Assembly: GCA_009782405.1 (NCBI GenBank)
Contig: WRJC01000008.1
Span: 30,239 to 94,238 of the forward strand
Direction: 5' to 3'
Length of the DNA stretch: 64,000 nucleotides
Source of the DNA: Oscillospiraceae bacterium
Lineage (GTDB): Bacteria > Bacillota_A > Clostridia > Oscillospirales > WRJC01
Shown here: piece by piece, positions 35,027 to 43,993 of the stretch
Layout: each line of letters starts with the position of its first letter
Numbering within the stretch: position 1 is the stretch's first letter
Position numbers and translations under genes: made by a program
The notes under the pieces: model-generated
What the model was told of the DNA's origin: nothing
Databases searched by the model: none
What the model saw: only the letters and a program-made list of their open reading frames with translations

Positions 35027-36055
35027 ATGGCAAAAAGCTACTTTGAAAAACTGAAATACGTCGGCAACAAAAACCAGCTGTTTTCGGCAAAAAACTATGT
35101 CATGGCCGACGGGAAGGCAAACGGTACCCGCGCCATCGACGTAATAAACGGGAAAGGCCTGTTTATGACGATTTTGCCCGACCGCTGCATGGACATCTAC
35201 CAGCTTATCTACAAAGACACCAATATGTGCTTCATCTCGCCGGCCGGGGCGGTCCATCCCAGCTATTACGACAACAGGAAACTCGAATTTCTGCGCAGTT
35301 TCTACGCCGGTTTTTTGACCACCTGCGGGCTTGAAACCATTTGCGCGCCCTGCGAGGACGAAGGCGAGGAACTCGGGCTCCATGGCAGGATCGCAAACAC
35401 CCCCGCCGATAATTTCTATTGCCGCATAGAAGAAAACACGCAAAGCGGCGAACCGGAAATCGTGATAACCGGCATTATGAACCAGGCGCGGCTTTTCGGG
35501 GACAAGTACAGCTTGACCCGCGAGATAAAAATCTGCACCGGGGAAAACAAATTTGAAATACGGGACACAGTCAAAAATACGGGATACAAAAGCTCGCCGC
35601 ACATGATTTTGTACCACTTGAATTACGGCTACCCGTTCTTGGATGAAAACATCGAAATCAACGTGCCCGCGCTCGAATCATCGCCGCGCAGCGACTATGC
35701 GGCGGCGGAATTTTCCAGATGGGACAAATTCGACGCCCCCCGCCACGGAATAGATGAATTTTGCTACTACCACAAGCTGAAAACAAATGAGCAGGGCCAA
35801 GCCGCGTATTCGCTCTACAACCCCAATCTGAAAAAAGGGGTGAAAGTCCAATATGACGCAAAACCGCTCGATTTTTTCATAGAATGGAAAATGCCGGGGG
35901 AGGGCGATTATGTGCTCGGGCTCGAACCCGCCAATTGCGACGGCGAAGGCAGAAATACCGCAAGGGAAAACAAAATATTGAAATACATCGAAGCGCAGCA
36001 AGAAATAAAATACCATTTTATCGTGTCTTTTTCGGATGAAAGGCAGGATGCTTGA
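35027..36055 (+). CDS. DUF4432 family protein, aldose-1-epimerase-like
   Basis: A 342-residue beta-sandwich protein of the galactose-mutarotase-like superfamily. Features are ILPDRCMDIYQLIYKD near residue 50, the SPAGAVHP segment, GLHGRIANTPADNF, and HLNYGYPFLDE. It acts in the cytoplasm on a sugar or sugar conjugate, as its partners are an alpha-galactosidase and a SIS-domain protein. ATG 35027 has GGAAAGGGA upstream; a longer frame from 34949 overlaps the terminator and is rejected. It is the first gene of the operon. Confidence 0.8.
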   Translation: MAKSYFEKLKYVGNKNQLFSAKNYVMADGKANGTRAIDVINGKGLFMTILPDRCMDIYQLIYKDTNMCFISPAGAVHPSYYDNRKLEFLRSFYAGFLTTCGLETICAPCEDEGEELGLHGRIANTPADNFYCRIEENTQSGEPEIVITGIMNQARLFGDKYSLTREIKICTGENKFEIRDTVKNTGYKSSPHMILYHLNYGYPFLDENIEINVPALESSPRSDYAAAEFSRWDKFDAPRHGIDEFCYYHKLKTNEQGQAAYSLYNPNLKKGVKVQYDAKPLDFFIEWKMPGEGDYVLGLEPANCDGEGRNTARENKILKYIEAQQEIKYHFIVSFSDERQDA

Positions 36056-36057
36056 AA

Positions 36058-36672
36058 ATGAAGGATTCAACCAAAAAGATCATCGAAGCGCTGTTTTTGG
36101 AATACGACGATTTGAAGGACGGCAACCTCGGCCGCGATATAATCTCGGCTTATCATATCATATCCAAATGCTATGCCGCCAAAGGCAAGACGCTCATATG
36201 CGGCAATGGCGGCAGCGCTTCGGACTGCGAACACATCGTGGGCGAATTCATGAAGGGTTTCAAGCTAAGGCGCCCGCTGGCATCGCCCATACCCGGGCTT
36301 CCGGGCTTGCAGGCCCCGCTCCGCTCGATTTCGCTTGCAAGCCAGACGAGCATAATCACCGCAGTGGCAAACGACATAGGCGCGGACTATATTTTCGCGC
36401 AGCAGGTTTTGGGATATGCCGACAAAGGGGATGTTTTGATCGCGCTTTCCACCTCGGGAAAGGCGGCGAATGTGCAAAATGCCGTTTTGGCCGCATCCGC
36501 CCTTGAATGCGGCACCATCGCCATAACGGGCAAAAACGGGGGGAAACTTGCGGACATTTGCGATTTGGCCATAAAACTTCCGGCAGATGAAACCTACAAG
36601 GTCCAGGAACTGACCCTGCCTGTATACCACGCGCTGTGCGCTGCGGTCGAAAACGAATTTTTCGGCGAATGA
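36058..36672 (+). CDS. SIS-domain phosphosugar isomerase/binding protein
   Basis: A 204-residue SIS protein most like the GmhA/DiaA group. CGNGGSASDCEHIVGEF near residue 47 is the phosphosugar-binding motif, and IALSTSGKAANVQNAV near residue 125 is the second. GmhA isomerises sedoheptulose-7-phosphate, but the operon (mutarotase, alpha-galactosidase) suggests a hexose- or tagatose-phosphate step. ATG 36058 follows the previous stop by two bases and has AGGCAGG nine bases before it. Confidence 0.82.
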   Translation: MKDSTKKIIEALFLEYDDLKDGNLGRDIISAYHIISKCYAAKGKTLICGNGGSASDCEHIVGEFMKGFKLRRPLASPIPGLPGLQAPLRSISLASQTSIITAVANDIGADYIFAQQVLGYADKGDVLIALSTSGKAANVQNAVLAASALECGTIAITGKNGGKLADICDLAIKLPADETYKVQELTLPVYHALCAAVENEFFGE

Positions 36673-36706
36673 ACGCCGGCATAACAAAACCAAGGAGGGC
36701 AAAATT

Positions 36707-38896
36707 ATGGACAAAGCATATATCGGCGCATTCGAATCGGGCGAGGGGGTCACGGGTTTCAGGTATGTTTCCGGCAGGCAGGTATCAGACGAGGCTTTGA
36801 TCGGAGGCAGGCTCGTTTCCCGGTACAGAAACTGCACAGGGCAGGTATATCCCGAAATGAGCCTCGGCAAAGGGAATTTCGAGCGCATTATCTCAAAATA
36901 TCCCGAAGCGGACGCATTCAAGCTGTCGGTAAACGGCATCGATCTCGCCGGGGGCTGGCGGCATTCGGGCTTCGAGGAGCGCGGCGGCGGGGAATATGCG
37001 CAAAAATTATGCCATGATTCGGGGATAAACGTAAACGTCTGCACAATGCTCACCGGAACCGATTTCGCGGCGAGATGGCTCGAAGTTGAAAACGGCACAA
37101 AAAAACCGGCGGCGATAACGGGCATAAGCCCGATTGCGGGCTATATATGGCGGCATTATATGAACCTTCCGAAACAGGAGATAATTTGCGGCGGCAAACC
37201 GAGTTTCGCGATTGCCTACAACCATCTAAAAGACTGGGGCAAAGAGGGCGATTTCTATTTCGATGATTTGCCCGCCGGGGAATTTGGATTTTTTTCGGAT
37301 TACGGAAAATCGGGCTGGACGAGGCCCGCCGCCTGGCTCAGGGATCGCCTCACCGGCGAAACTTTTGTCTGCGAATACGCTTGGAGCGGCAATTGGCAAT
37401 TCAAAGCGAATGTTCGCGAGGACGATTATGCGGCGCTTTCTTTTGAAATCGGCATGCTGGATGTTGCCGGCGAGGCGCTTTACGTGCTCGAGCCGGGCGA
37501 AACTGCGGCGAGCCCGAAAGCGCATTTCGGGCTGTTTCGAAACAGCGACGACGAAATAGTGCAGGCCACCCACAGCTATGTGCGCGAATATATACTCCCC
37601 AAACTGCCGGACGGCGTCCCGATAAGCGAGATAGAGGCGAACCACAGGGGGTATTTGTGCGATCGCGAAAGCGAGGAAGGCATAAAGGCCGACATAGACG
37701 TGGCCTGCGAAATCGAAGCGGAAATGTATGTGGTGGATGCGGGCTGGTACGGTTCCAAGGAGCCAAACGAGTGGGGAAACAACGTGGGCGACTGGGTCGC
37801 GGGCCCTTGGATGAAAAACGGATTTGAGCCCATACCAAACTATGCGCACAAAAAAGGCATGAGGTTCGGGCTCTGGGTCGAAATAGAGGCGGCGGGCCAA
37901 AACAGCGATCTCAAAAAAGATCACCCCGAATGGCTTGCGAAACGAAATGGCGAACCCTGTGCCGGGGGGCGGGCTCTCGACCTCGCAAACCCGGAAGTCG
38001 AAAATTTTTGTTTTGGCACGATATGCAGGTTAATCGAGCAGTACAATCTGGATATGTACAGACTTGACCACAACCACAACATAGGCCTCGGCGCCACGCG
38101 GCAAAACGGCGAATTTTGCGAAAATACCCTGTGGCGCTACTATGAGGCGCTTTACAGGGTATTTGACAAACTCAGGGAAAAATATCCAAACGTGGTGTTC
38201 CAGAACTGCGCGGGCGGGGGAGGCCGGCTCGACTGGGGCATTCTCAGCCGCTTCCACAACACGGAACTTTCGGACTGGATGCGCTGCCCGCGAAGCGCGC
38301 GCATATTTTCCGGGGTGACGATGTCGCTGCCGCCGGAAATACTGCTGCGCACGTTCGGGACGGAAGTGCCCGAATGGCAAATGGACGGGGATCTCGAATC
38401 GCAGATACGCATATCCATGATCTGCCGCCCGATATACAGGGGAATCGCGCCTTCTTCGGACGCGCTCGCCCCGCATTTGAAAAAGATGCTGATAAAATAC
38501 AACCGGCTGTACAAGAGCTTTTTTGTGCCCCTGTTTGAAAACTGTTCAGTGTACCACCACACCCCGTTCCAGCCGGTGCAAAAAACGGCTCCCGCGACGA
38601 TTTTGGAATATGCCTCACCGGAAAAGGACAAGGGGATGATCATAGCCTTCACGCAGTCCGAACCCTGCGAAAATATGAATATAAGGGTGCGGGGGGCTTC
38701 CCGCGAAAAATTTTACGAAGTGGTTTTTTCGAACAGCGGCGAAAAAATATCCGTTTGCGGCTATGAACTGGCAACTTCGGGGATTTTCGTCAATGTGGGG
38801 CTGAATATGTCCAGCGAGCTTGTCATTTATCGCGAAAGCAAAAAAATCGATAAAAACAAAATAAACGAAACGGAGGAAAAACAAAATGAAATCTAA
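36707..38896 (+). CDS. Alpha-galactosidase, GH36
   Basis: A 729-residue cytoplasmic glycosidase. The N-terminal 300 residues form the GH36 beta-sandwich. In the TIM barrel, VVDAGWYGSKEPNEWGNNVGDW is at about residue 345, the nucleophile Asp is in YRLDHNHNIG near residue 450, and the acid/base Asp is in NTELSDWMRC near residue 525. There is no signal peptide, so it cleaves imported alpha-galactosides (raffinose type) after uptake. AAGGAGGG precedes ATG 36707. Its 3' end overlaps the next gene, a binding lipoprotein, by 11 bases. Confidence 0.93.
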   Translation: MDKAYIGAFESGEGVTGFRYVSGRQVSDEALIGGRLVSRYRNCTGQVYPEMSLGKGNFERIISKYPEADAFKLSVNGIDLAGGWRHSGFEERGGGEYAQKLCHDSGINVNVCTMLTGTDFAARWLEVENGTKKPAAITGISPIAGYIWRHYMNLPKQEIICGGKPSFAIAYNHLKDWGKEGDFYFDDLPAGEFGFFSDYGKSGWTRPAAWLRDRLTGETFVCEYAWSGNWQFKANVREDDYAALSFEIGMLDVAGEALYVLEPGETAASPKAHFGLFRNSDDEIVQATHSYVREYILPKLPDGVPISEIEANHRGYLCDRESEEGIKADIDVACEIEAEMYVVDAGWYGSKEPNEWGNNVGDWVAGPWMKNGFEPIPNYAHKKGMRFGLWVEIEAAGQNSDLKKDHPEWLAKRNGEPCAGGRALDLANPEVENFCFGTICRLIEQYNLDMYRLDHNHNIGLGATRQNGEFCENTLWRYYEALYRVFDKLREKYPNVVFQNCAGGGGRLDWGILSRFHNTELSDWMRCPRSARIFSGVTMSLPPEILLRTFGTEVPEWQMDGDLESQIRISMICRPIYRGIAPSSDALAPHLKKMLIKYNRLYKSFFVPLFENCSVYHHTPFQPVQKTAPATILEYASPEKDKGMIIAFTQSEPCENMNIRVRGASREKFYEVVFSNSGEKISVCGYELATSGIFVNVGLNMSSELVIYRESKKIDKNKINETEEKQNEI

Positions 38897-40406
38897 GCAA
38901 ATTTTGGCGATCATGCTGCTTTTGGCCGCGTCGCTCGCGCTTTTTGCGGCAAGCGCGTGCAATTCCGCCCCGGAAAAAACCGAAGAAGCCACCGCCGAGA
39001 AAGCCGCGGACGGCGCGGAAGAATCGGAAGAGGGCGAGCAAGCGGCGGAAAGGGTGTACCCGAACCTTGAGCCGAAAGATTTCGGCGGCTACGAATTTGT
39101 GTTTTTGATCAGGGGAGTCGAAAGCCTCGGGGCTGACTGGGTGGAATGGGCCCACAGGGACATATTCGCCGAAGAAGTGAACGGGGATGTGATCAATGAC
39201 GCGGTCTACAACAGAAACAGCAAAATAGAAGAAAAATACAACATAACAATCAAGGAAATATCGGTGGACAACCCGCAGGTCGAAACCAAAGTCACCCAAG
39301 CGGTCAAGGCGGGCGACGACATCTACGATGTGGCGGTCCCCCACCTGACCCAGTTCCCCGCCACAGCCCAAGCGGGAAACTACGTGGACTTTTTTTCCGT
39401 CCCCTATCTCGAATTGGAAAAACCCTGGTGGGACCAGGGCACAATACGAGACCTTTCGATCATTCACAAGCTGTTTATTTTGCAGGGGGCGCTTTTGGTG
39501 CTGGACAACGACGCCATGGAGGCGATGATCTTCAACAAGGAACTATTGAAGGAACACGCATTGGACGATCCCTACGCGATAGTAAAAAACGGCGATTGGA
39601 CTTTTGACAAACTGCTCGAAATGAGCAAAGGCATCGCAAAAGACTTGAACGGAGACGGAGAGATGTACATCAAGGACGATTTGTTCGGATGCATAACGCA
39701 AGCCGACGCAAATGTCTCGTTCTTCGTTTCGGGCGGCGAAAAGATATGCGCCAAAGACGAAAACGACTATCCCATAGTCACTTTCGGCACCGAGCGGGGA
39801 TACAGGGTCACAGACAAGATTTCCGAACTCATGCTCGACGAGAACAACGTGGTGCACCTCCACAGGTACGAAGGCAAATTTCCGATATACGACGAGCAGG
39901 TCAAGATGATGGAGGAGAACAGGGCGCTGTTTTCTTGGATCCGCATGAGGATCGTCGAGAGGCTCAGGGGAATGGAAATGGATTTCGGCATACTGCCGCT
40001 TCCCAAATTGGAAAAAGCGCAGGAAAAATACATCACCAACATGAACCCGCACACCGGCGCCGGCATATCGATACCGGTGGTCGCCTCCGATTTGGAGCGC
40101 ACCGGGATGATACTCGAAGATTTGTGCGCCGAATCGCTGTACACGCTGCAGCCCGCCTATTACGACATAAACCTGAAAGGCAAATACGCGCGCGACGAGG
40201 ACAGCCAGGAAATGCTCGACATAATACTCAACAACACCGCGCACGACATAGGCTATGTGTATAACTTCGGCGGTTTCGGAATGGACATCATGCTGCGAAA
40301 CGCGCAAAACAAAAAGGCGGACTACGCCTCTCCGTTTGAAAAAGCGCTCCCGAAAATGGAAAGCGCCATAGACAAAGTGGTGGAAGCCTACGAAAAAATA
40401 GATTGA
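38886..40406 (+). CDS. Extracellular solute-binding lipoprotein (orphan, paralogue 4)
   Basis: A 506-residue binding protein with lipobox ASAC near residue 24 and a Glu/Ala-rich linker. It is the close twin of the protein at 2174-3670 (shared GGYEFVFL, YDEQVKMMEE, NPHTGAGIS, AHDIGYVYNFGGF). CGGAGG precedes ATG 38886, and its first codons overlap the GH36 gene, so it is made with that enzyme. The coupling suggests it binds an alpha-galactoside. No permease or ATPase gene is present. An intrinsic terminator follows at 40442-40467. Confidence 0.88.
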   Translation: MKSKQILAIMLLLAASLALFAASACNSAPEKTEEATAEKAADGAEESEEGEQAAERVYPNLEPKDFGGYEFVFLIRGVESLGADWVEWAHRDIFAEEVNGDVINDAVYNRNSKIEEKYNITIKEISVDNPQVETKVTQAVKAGDDIYDVAVPHLTQFPATAQAGNYVDFFSVPYLELEKPWWDQGTIRDLSIIHKLFILQGALLVLDNDAMEAMIFNKELLKEHALDDPYAIVKNGDWTFDKLLEMSKGIAKDLNGDGEMYIKDDLFGCITQADANVSFFVSGGEKICAKDENDYPIVTFGTERGYRVTDKISELMLDENNVVHLHRYEGKFPIYDEQVKMMEENRALFSWIRMRIVERLRGMEMDFGILPLPKLEKAQEKYITNMNPHTGAGISIPVVASDLERTGMILEDLCAESLYTLQPAYYDINLKGKYARDEDSQEMLDIILNNTAHDIGYVYNFGGFGMDIMLRNAQNKKADYASPFEKALPKMESAIDKVVEAYEKID

Positions 40407-40441
40407 TTTGCAAAGCGGCCAGTCGCGAAACCCGACGAAAC

Positions 40442-40467
40442 AAGGGGCGAAATTCTTTTCGCCCCTT
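40442..40467. terminator. Bidirectional intrinsic terminator
   Basis: AAGGGGCGAAA (40442-40452) pairs perfectly with TTTCGCCCCTT (40457-40467), with a four-base loop. The rightward run is followed by CTAATTTT; the leftward run is preceded by AT-rich sequence. It ends both the alpha-galactoside operon and the convergent CD3324-like gene. Confidence 0.85.
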
Positions 40468-40493
40468 CTAATTTTAAAATATATTTTTTTCAT

Positions 40494-40754
40494 TTACCCG
40501 CTCACGATTTTTCTTATGCTGTCAGCGGAAAGGTAATACGCCGTCGCGATTTCGTCTACAGTCATTCCGCCGCTTCTAAGGGCTTTGATGTCGTTGTTTC
40601 TCTTGTCGTATTTTTTCCTGCTGCCGTTTTTTATTCCCCATTTGATTTTTTCCTCGCTCTGTTTCGGGATATAGATTATTTCGCCTTTCACGTACTGCTG
40701 GATCTCCGCAAGCAGATATGCGGGCAAGATTTCTTTTGCGTTAATGTAACTCAA
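40494..40754 (-). CDS. CD3324-like helix-turn-helix protein
   Basis: An 86-residue protein matching the CD3324 family, small clostridial proteins with YINAKEILPAYLL at the start, KGEIIYIPKQ in the middle and a helix-turn-helix (MTVDEIATAYYLSADSIRKIV) at the C-terminus. It is probably a DNA-binding regulator, though direct evidence for the family is limited. Translation appears to start at TTG 40754 with AAAGGAG nine bases upstream. A 250-base leader with hairpins precedes it (see 40755-41046), and its promoter is at 41018-41046. Confidence 0.8.
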   Translation of the reverse strand: MSYINAKEILPAYLLAEIQQYVKGEIIYIPKQSEEKIKWGIKNGSRKKYDKRNNDIKALRSGGMTVDEIATAYYLSADSIRKIVSG

Positions 40755-41017
40755 ATTTAGACGCTCCTTTCAATATCGGACAAAAACCATGCTTTCTTTC
40801 TATACACGCCCATAAAGCGGAAAATTCGCACTTCCCGCTTTATGAGGCACGCATCCAAACGTGATTATTGAAAGGAATAATCCGGACAAATCAAAATCGC
40901 CCGTAATTATTTAACTTTCAATCACCTTTCCTACGTTCTTCAATATAACCAGCTCCTTTCCACGCGTATTTCAAGCAAAAAACATACTTTTCCTACATTT
41001 CCCGCCCGATACGCATA
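40755..41017 (-). promoter_or_regulatory. Long structured leader of the CD3324-like gene
   Basis: The approximately 260-base 5' region has no long frame. It contains a perfect 10-bp hairpin (40811-40820 with 40835-40844) and a small dyad GATTATT...AATAATC. It also has two mini-ORFs after ribosome-site-like sequences: M-F-F-A read from a minus-strand ATG, and one of about ten residues with a TTG start behind AAAGGAG. This suggests attenuation or translational control. No known riboswitch was recognised. Confidence 0.5.
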
Positions 41018-41046
41018 TAATATCATACTTTTTTGCATATTTCAAG
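41018..41046 (-). promoter_or_regulatory. Sigma-A promoter for the CD3324-like gene
   Basis: Minus-strand TTGAAA (41046-41041), 17-bp spacer, TATTAT (41023-41018). It sits about 260 bases before the TTG start. Confidence 0.72.
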
Positions 41047-41100
41047 ATAATTTTTGATTATAATAAAATTTTCCGAAAGTTTCGGCCCCCGTTTCGATTT

Positions 41101-41829
41101 TCACTTGTAAAATGCCAAACCGCCTATTATCGGGAGAGGCTTGTCGCGGTTTTTGTTTATGTTCATTATGGCCGTGACCGCCAAAAACGCGACGCTTCCC
41201 CAAGCGACGAGCCATATCAGCCAGCTGACGAGCACCGCGCCGATATGCGGAGACGAATATCCATAACCCCAAATAACCGAAGTAGTGGTCCTCCAAACCG
41301 ATTGCAGTACCATCGAAATTATTATATGGACAATCCAGACAGCGGCCCAATATATACTCAGCATAATCCCCTGCCCTACGTGGAAACGGACGCGAGGGTC
41401 GTTTTTTTCGTTTGATGCCAGCATCCCGACCAAAAACAAAACCGGGATATACGCGAGGATGCAATACAGCTTCCTGTTGTCTGCGGGGGCATAGGGCTGT
41501 TGATATTGTTGCTGATACTGTTGCTGCTGGGGCTGTTGCTGATACTGCTGTTGGGGCTGTTGGAATTGCTGTTGGGGTTGCTGGGGCTGCTGCCTTTGCT
41601 GGAATTGCTGTTGGGGTTGTTGCTGATACTGCTGTTGCTGATACTGCTGTTGCTGGGGCGGCCTCTGCTGGGGCTGTTGCTGTTGCTGGGGCTGCTGGGG
41701 CTGGGGCGGCCTCTGCTGGGGCTGTTGCTGTTGTTGGGGTTGTTGGGGCTGCTGTTGGGGTTGGGGTTGTTGTTGGCAGGTGCACTGGCCGCCGTCGGGA
41801 TATTCTTTTCCGCATTTTGTGCAAAACAT
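41101..41829 (-). CDS. Zinc-ribbon, glutamine-rich membrane protein (DUF4870-like)
   Basis: A 242-residue protein in three parts. Residues 1-18 hold a zinc-ribbon half (FCTKCGKEY and CTC). Residues about 19-113 are extremely low complexity, about two thirds Gln with Pro and Tyr and no Lys. The C-terminal 130 residues form three to four membrane helices resembling the DUF4870/Tic20-like domain. ATG 41829 has AGGAGG upstream. The reverse complement of the repeat region gives a poly-Leu frame, a shadow. It may be a scaffold with a phase-separating or prion-like tail; the function is unknown. It has its own promoter at 41901-41929. Confidence 0.8.
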   Translation of the reverse strand: MFCTKCGKEYPDGGQCTCQQQPQPQQQPQQPQQQQQPQQRPPQPQQPQQQQQPQQRPPQQQQYQQQQYQQQPQQQFQQRQQPQQPQQQFQQPQQQYQQQPQQQQYQQQYQQPYAPADNRKLYCILAYIPVLFLVGMLASNEKNDPRVRFHVGQGIMLSIYWAAVWIVHIIISMVLQSVWRTTTSVIWGYGYSSPHIGAVLVSWLIWLVAWGSVAFLAVTAIMNINKNRDKPLPIIGGLAFYK

Positions 41830-41900
41830 TATATGGCCCTCCTGATTGAATTTTTGTATTTTCATCGTTATTTTATTTAAAATTGTCGTATACATACGTG

Positions 41901-41929
41901 ATTATAGCAAATATATGCAAATATGTCAA
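41901..41929 (-). promoter_or_regulatory. Sigma-A promoter of the Gln-rich protein gene
   Basis: Minus-strand TTGACA (41929-41924), 17-bp spacer, TATAAT (41906-41901). Confidence 0.82.
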
Positions 41930-41970
41930 CAAATTTTTTTGGCTTGGGGCGGCAATATGCAAAATAATTT

Positions 41971-43929
41971 TTATTTTTGGTTTTTCAAAAAAACCGCCGC
42001 CGTCCTGGGCCCGATGGCGGACAAATCCGATTTTGCCGCGCTTTTCGATGTATTCAGAACTTCCCGATATCCTTTTGGATGTTTTGCCGCAATATTCGAA
42101 AAATCGCAGTTTTGGGATACGTGGAAATTGAACAAAAACAGATATTTGCCTTTTTCAAAAGCGATAATCTTCTTTTTTTCGTCGGTATGAAGCAGCCGGG
42201 ACGGATATTTCAATAGGTTCCCCTTTTTGGCGAGGGCGATCATGGCCTTGTCAAAATCCTGCAAAGCGGCGTATCGCAGGTTTTCGTCGTCGGCCAAGCG
42301 CCAAAACCTCCTGGCGTAATGGTAGCAAAACCCGTTTTCCGGCCTGGGAAAATCGATCCATTCGGGGTGCCCGAATTCGTTTCCCATAAAATTGAGGTAA
42401 CCTTCCCCCGCGCACATGCAGGTGACAAGCCTTATCATTTTGTGCAAAGCTTCCGCGCGCTCTATTTCCGGGCTGTCGGAGCCTTTGTTCATGTGCCAGT
42501 ACATCTCCTTGTCGGCCAGCCGGAACATGAGCGTCTTGTCGCCCACCAACGCCTGGTCGTGGGATTCCGCATAGCCGATCACCTTCTCCTTGGGCCTGCG
42601 CTGCGTGAGTTCCCAAAACATATGCCCCATTTCCCATTCTTCGTCTTTTTTCGTTTTGAGGGTATTGATCCAAAAATCGGGCGCCCCCATCCCGAGCCTG
42701 TAATCGAAGCCAAAGCCGCCGCAATCGACCGGAAGGCACATCCCCGGCATTCCGCTCACATCCTCGGCGACAAGCAGGCAATCCGGCCGCACTTCTTTGC
42801 AAAGTTCGCAGGCGAGCTGCAGATAGGCCGCAGATCCAAGGTCGGTGTTGGGCGAAAAGTATTTTTCGTAGCTGCCAAAATTTTCGCCGATCCCGTGGTT
42901 TAAGTACAGCATCGAAGTGACGCCGTCGAAGCGAAATCCGTCGAACCTGTATTCTTCGAGCCAAAATTTCAAATTCGACAAAAGAAAATGCGCCACTTCG
43001 GGTTTTCCGTAATCGAAAAGTTTGGTGCCCCAGGCGGGGTGGCTGCCCTTTATTCCGGCGTGGAAAAATTGGTACGGCGTCCCGTCGAATTCCGCCAACC
43101 CCTCTTCGACGTTCGGGGAGGCGTGCGAGTGCACGAGATCTAACAAAACCGCCATTCCCATTTCGTGGGCGGCGTCGATGAGCGCTTTCAATTCTTCCGG
43201 GGTGCCGAACCTCGAAGAAACCGCAAAAAAGTTTGTCACTTGATAACCAAAAGAGGCGTAATACGGGTGTTCCATGATCGCCATGAGCTGAACCGCGTTA
43301 TAGCCGAGCTTTTTTGCCCTCGGCAAAACGATTTCGATGTAATCGGAAAATCCGGCGACTTTTTCCTCCTGGCTGCACATCCCGACATGGCTTTCGTAAA
43401 TCAGCGGCACCTTGATTTTGCCCGCATCGAATTTGCCCGTACGCCAAGAGTAGCACATATCCCAAATCTGCCCGTAAAATCCGCGGGTTTCGGGATCTTG
43501 CACCACCCTTTTGCAATATGCGGGAATCCTGTCGAATATTTTGTTTTTCGCTTCTATCCTGATTTTCACCCTTGAGCCATGCGGAAGGGAATTTGCGCCG
43601 GGTATGAAAATTTCCCAGGTGCCGTTTGCTTTTATTTTGTTTAGCCTGTGCGAGGTTCCGTCCCAACCGTTGAAATCCCCGATAAGCGAAACCGCTTCGG
43701 CGTTCGGCGCCCACTCGCGGTAATGCCAGCCGTCCTGTTTTGCGGATTTATGGAAACCGAAGTACAAGTGCCCGTTGGCAAACGAGGACAAACTTTCGCC
43801 GCCGCAAAGAAGCCTGCTTTTGAATTTGAAGTAATTATCCATCCTCATGCCGACGCCGCTTTCATATGGCGCCAGCAACGGGTCGATGTCCAATATGGAA
43901 TAGCTGTGTTTGTTTTTTTTCGCGATCAT
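41971..43929 (-). CDS. glgB: 1,4-alpha-glucan branching enzyme (GH13, eukaryote-like)
   Basis: A 652-residue branching enzyme making alpha-1,6 branches in glycogen. An N-terminal CBM48 has REWAPNAEAVSLIGDFNGWDG; the GH13 core has nucleophile Asp in GFRFDGVTSM near residue 320, acid Glu in VAEDVSGMPG near 380, and the transition-state Asp in ESHDQ near 460. Segments such as GEGYLNFMGNEFGHPEWIDFPR and ALVGDKT are typical of the eukaryote/Bacteroides type (GH13_8), unlike E. coli GlgB. ATG 43929 has a GGGGGAC site. No other glycogen gene is in the window. Confidence 0.93.
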   Translation of the reverse strand: MIAKKNKHSYSILDIDPLLAPYESGVGMRMDNYFKFKSRLLCGGESLSSFANGHLYFGFHKSAKQDGWHYREWAPNAEAVSLIGDFNGWDGTSHRLNKIKANGTWEIFIPGANSLPHGSRVKIRIEAKNKIFDRIPAYCKRVVQDPETRGFYGQIWDMCYSWRTGKFDAGKIKVPLIYESHVGMCSQEEKVAGFSDYIEIVLPRAKKLGYNAVQLMAIMEHPYYASFGYQVTNFFAVSSRFGTPEELKALIDAAHEMGMAVLLDLVHSHASPNVEEGLAEFDGTPYQFFHAGIKGSHPAWGTKLFDYGKPEVAHFLLSNLKFWLEEYRFDGFRFDGVTSMLYLNHGIGENFGSYEKYFSPNTDLGSAAYLQLACELCKEVRPDCLLVAEDVSGMPGMCLPVDCGGFGFDYRLGMGAPDFWINTLKTKKDEEWEMGHMFWELTQRRPKEKVIGYAESHDQALVGDKTLMFRLADKEMYWHMNKGSDSPEIERAEALHKMIRLVTCMCAGEGYLNFMGNEFGHPEWIDFPRPENGFCYHYARRFWRLADDENLRYAALQDFDKAMIALAKKGNLLKYPSRLLHTDEKKKIIAFEKGKYLFLFNFHVSQNCDFSNIAAKHPKGYREVLNTSKSAAKSDLSAIGPRTAAVFLKNQK

Positions 43930-43951
43930 TTTTTGTCCCCCGATAACAAAA

Positions 43952-43977
43952 CAAGCTGACCTTTCAAAGCCAGCTTG
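43952..43977 (-). terminator. Terminator of the rplJ-rplL transcript
   Basis: CAAGCTG (43952-43958) pairs with CAGCTTG (43971-43977). On the minus strand it is followed by TTTTGTT. It lies between rplL and glgB. Confidence 0.6.
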
Positions 43978-43993
43978 CAAATGTCTTTTTTGG

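Noticed and set aside
41500..41880. Plus-strand poly-Leu frame
   Set aside because: It is the reverse complement of the CAG/CTG-rich repeat coding the Gln-rich linker of the real gene.
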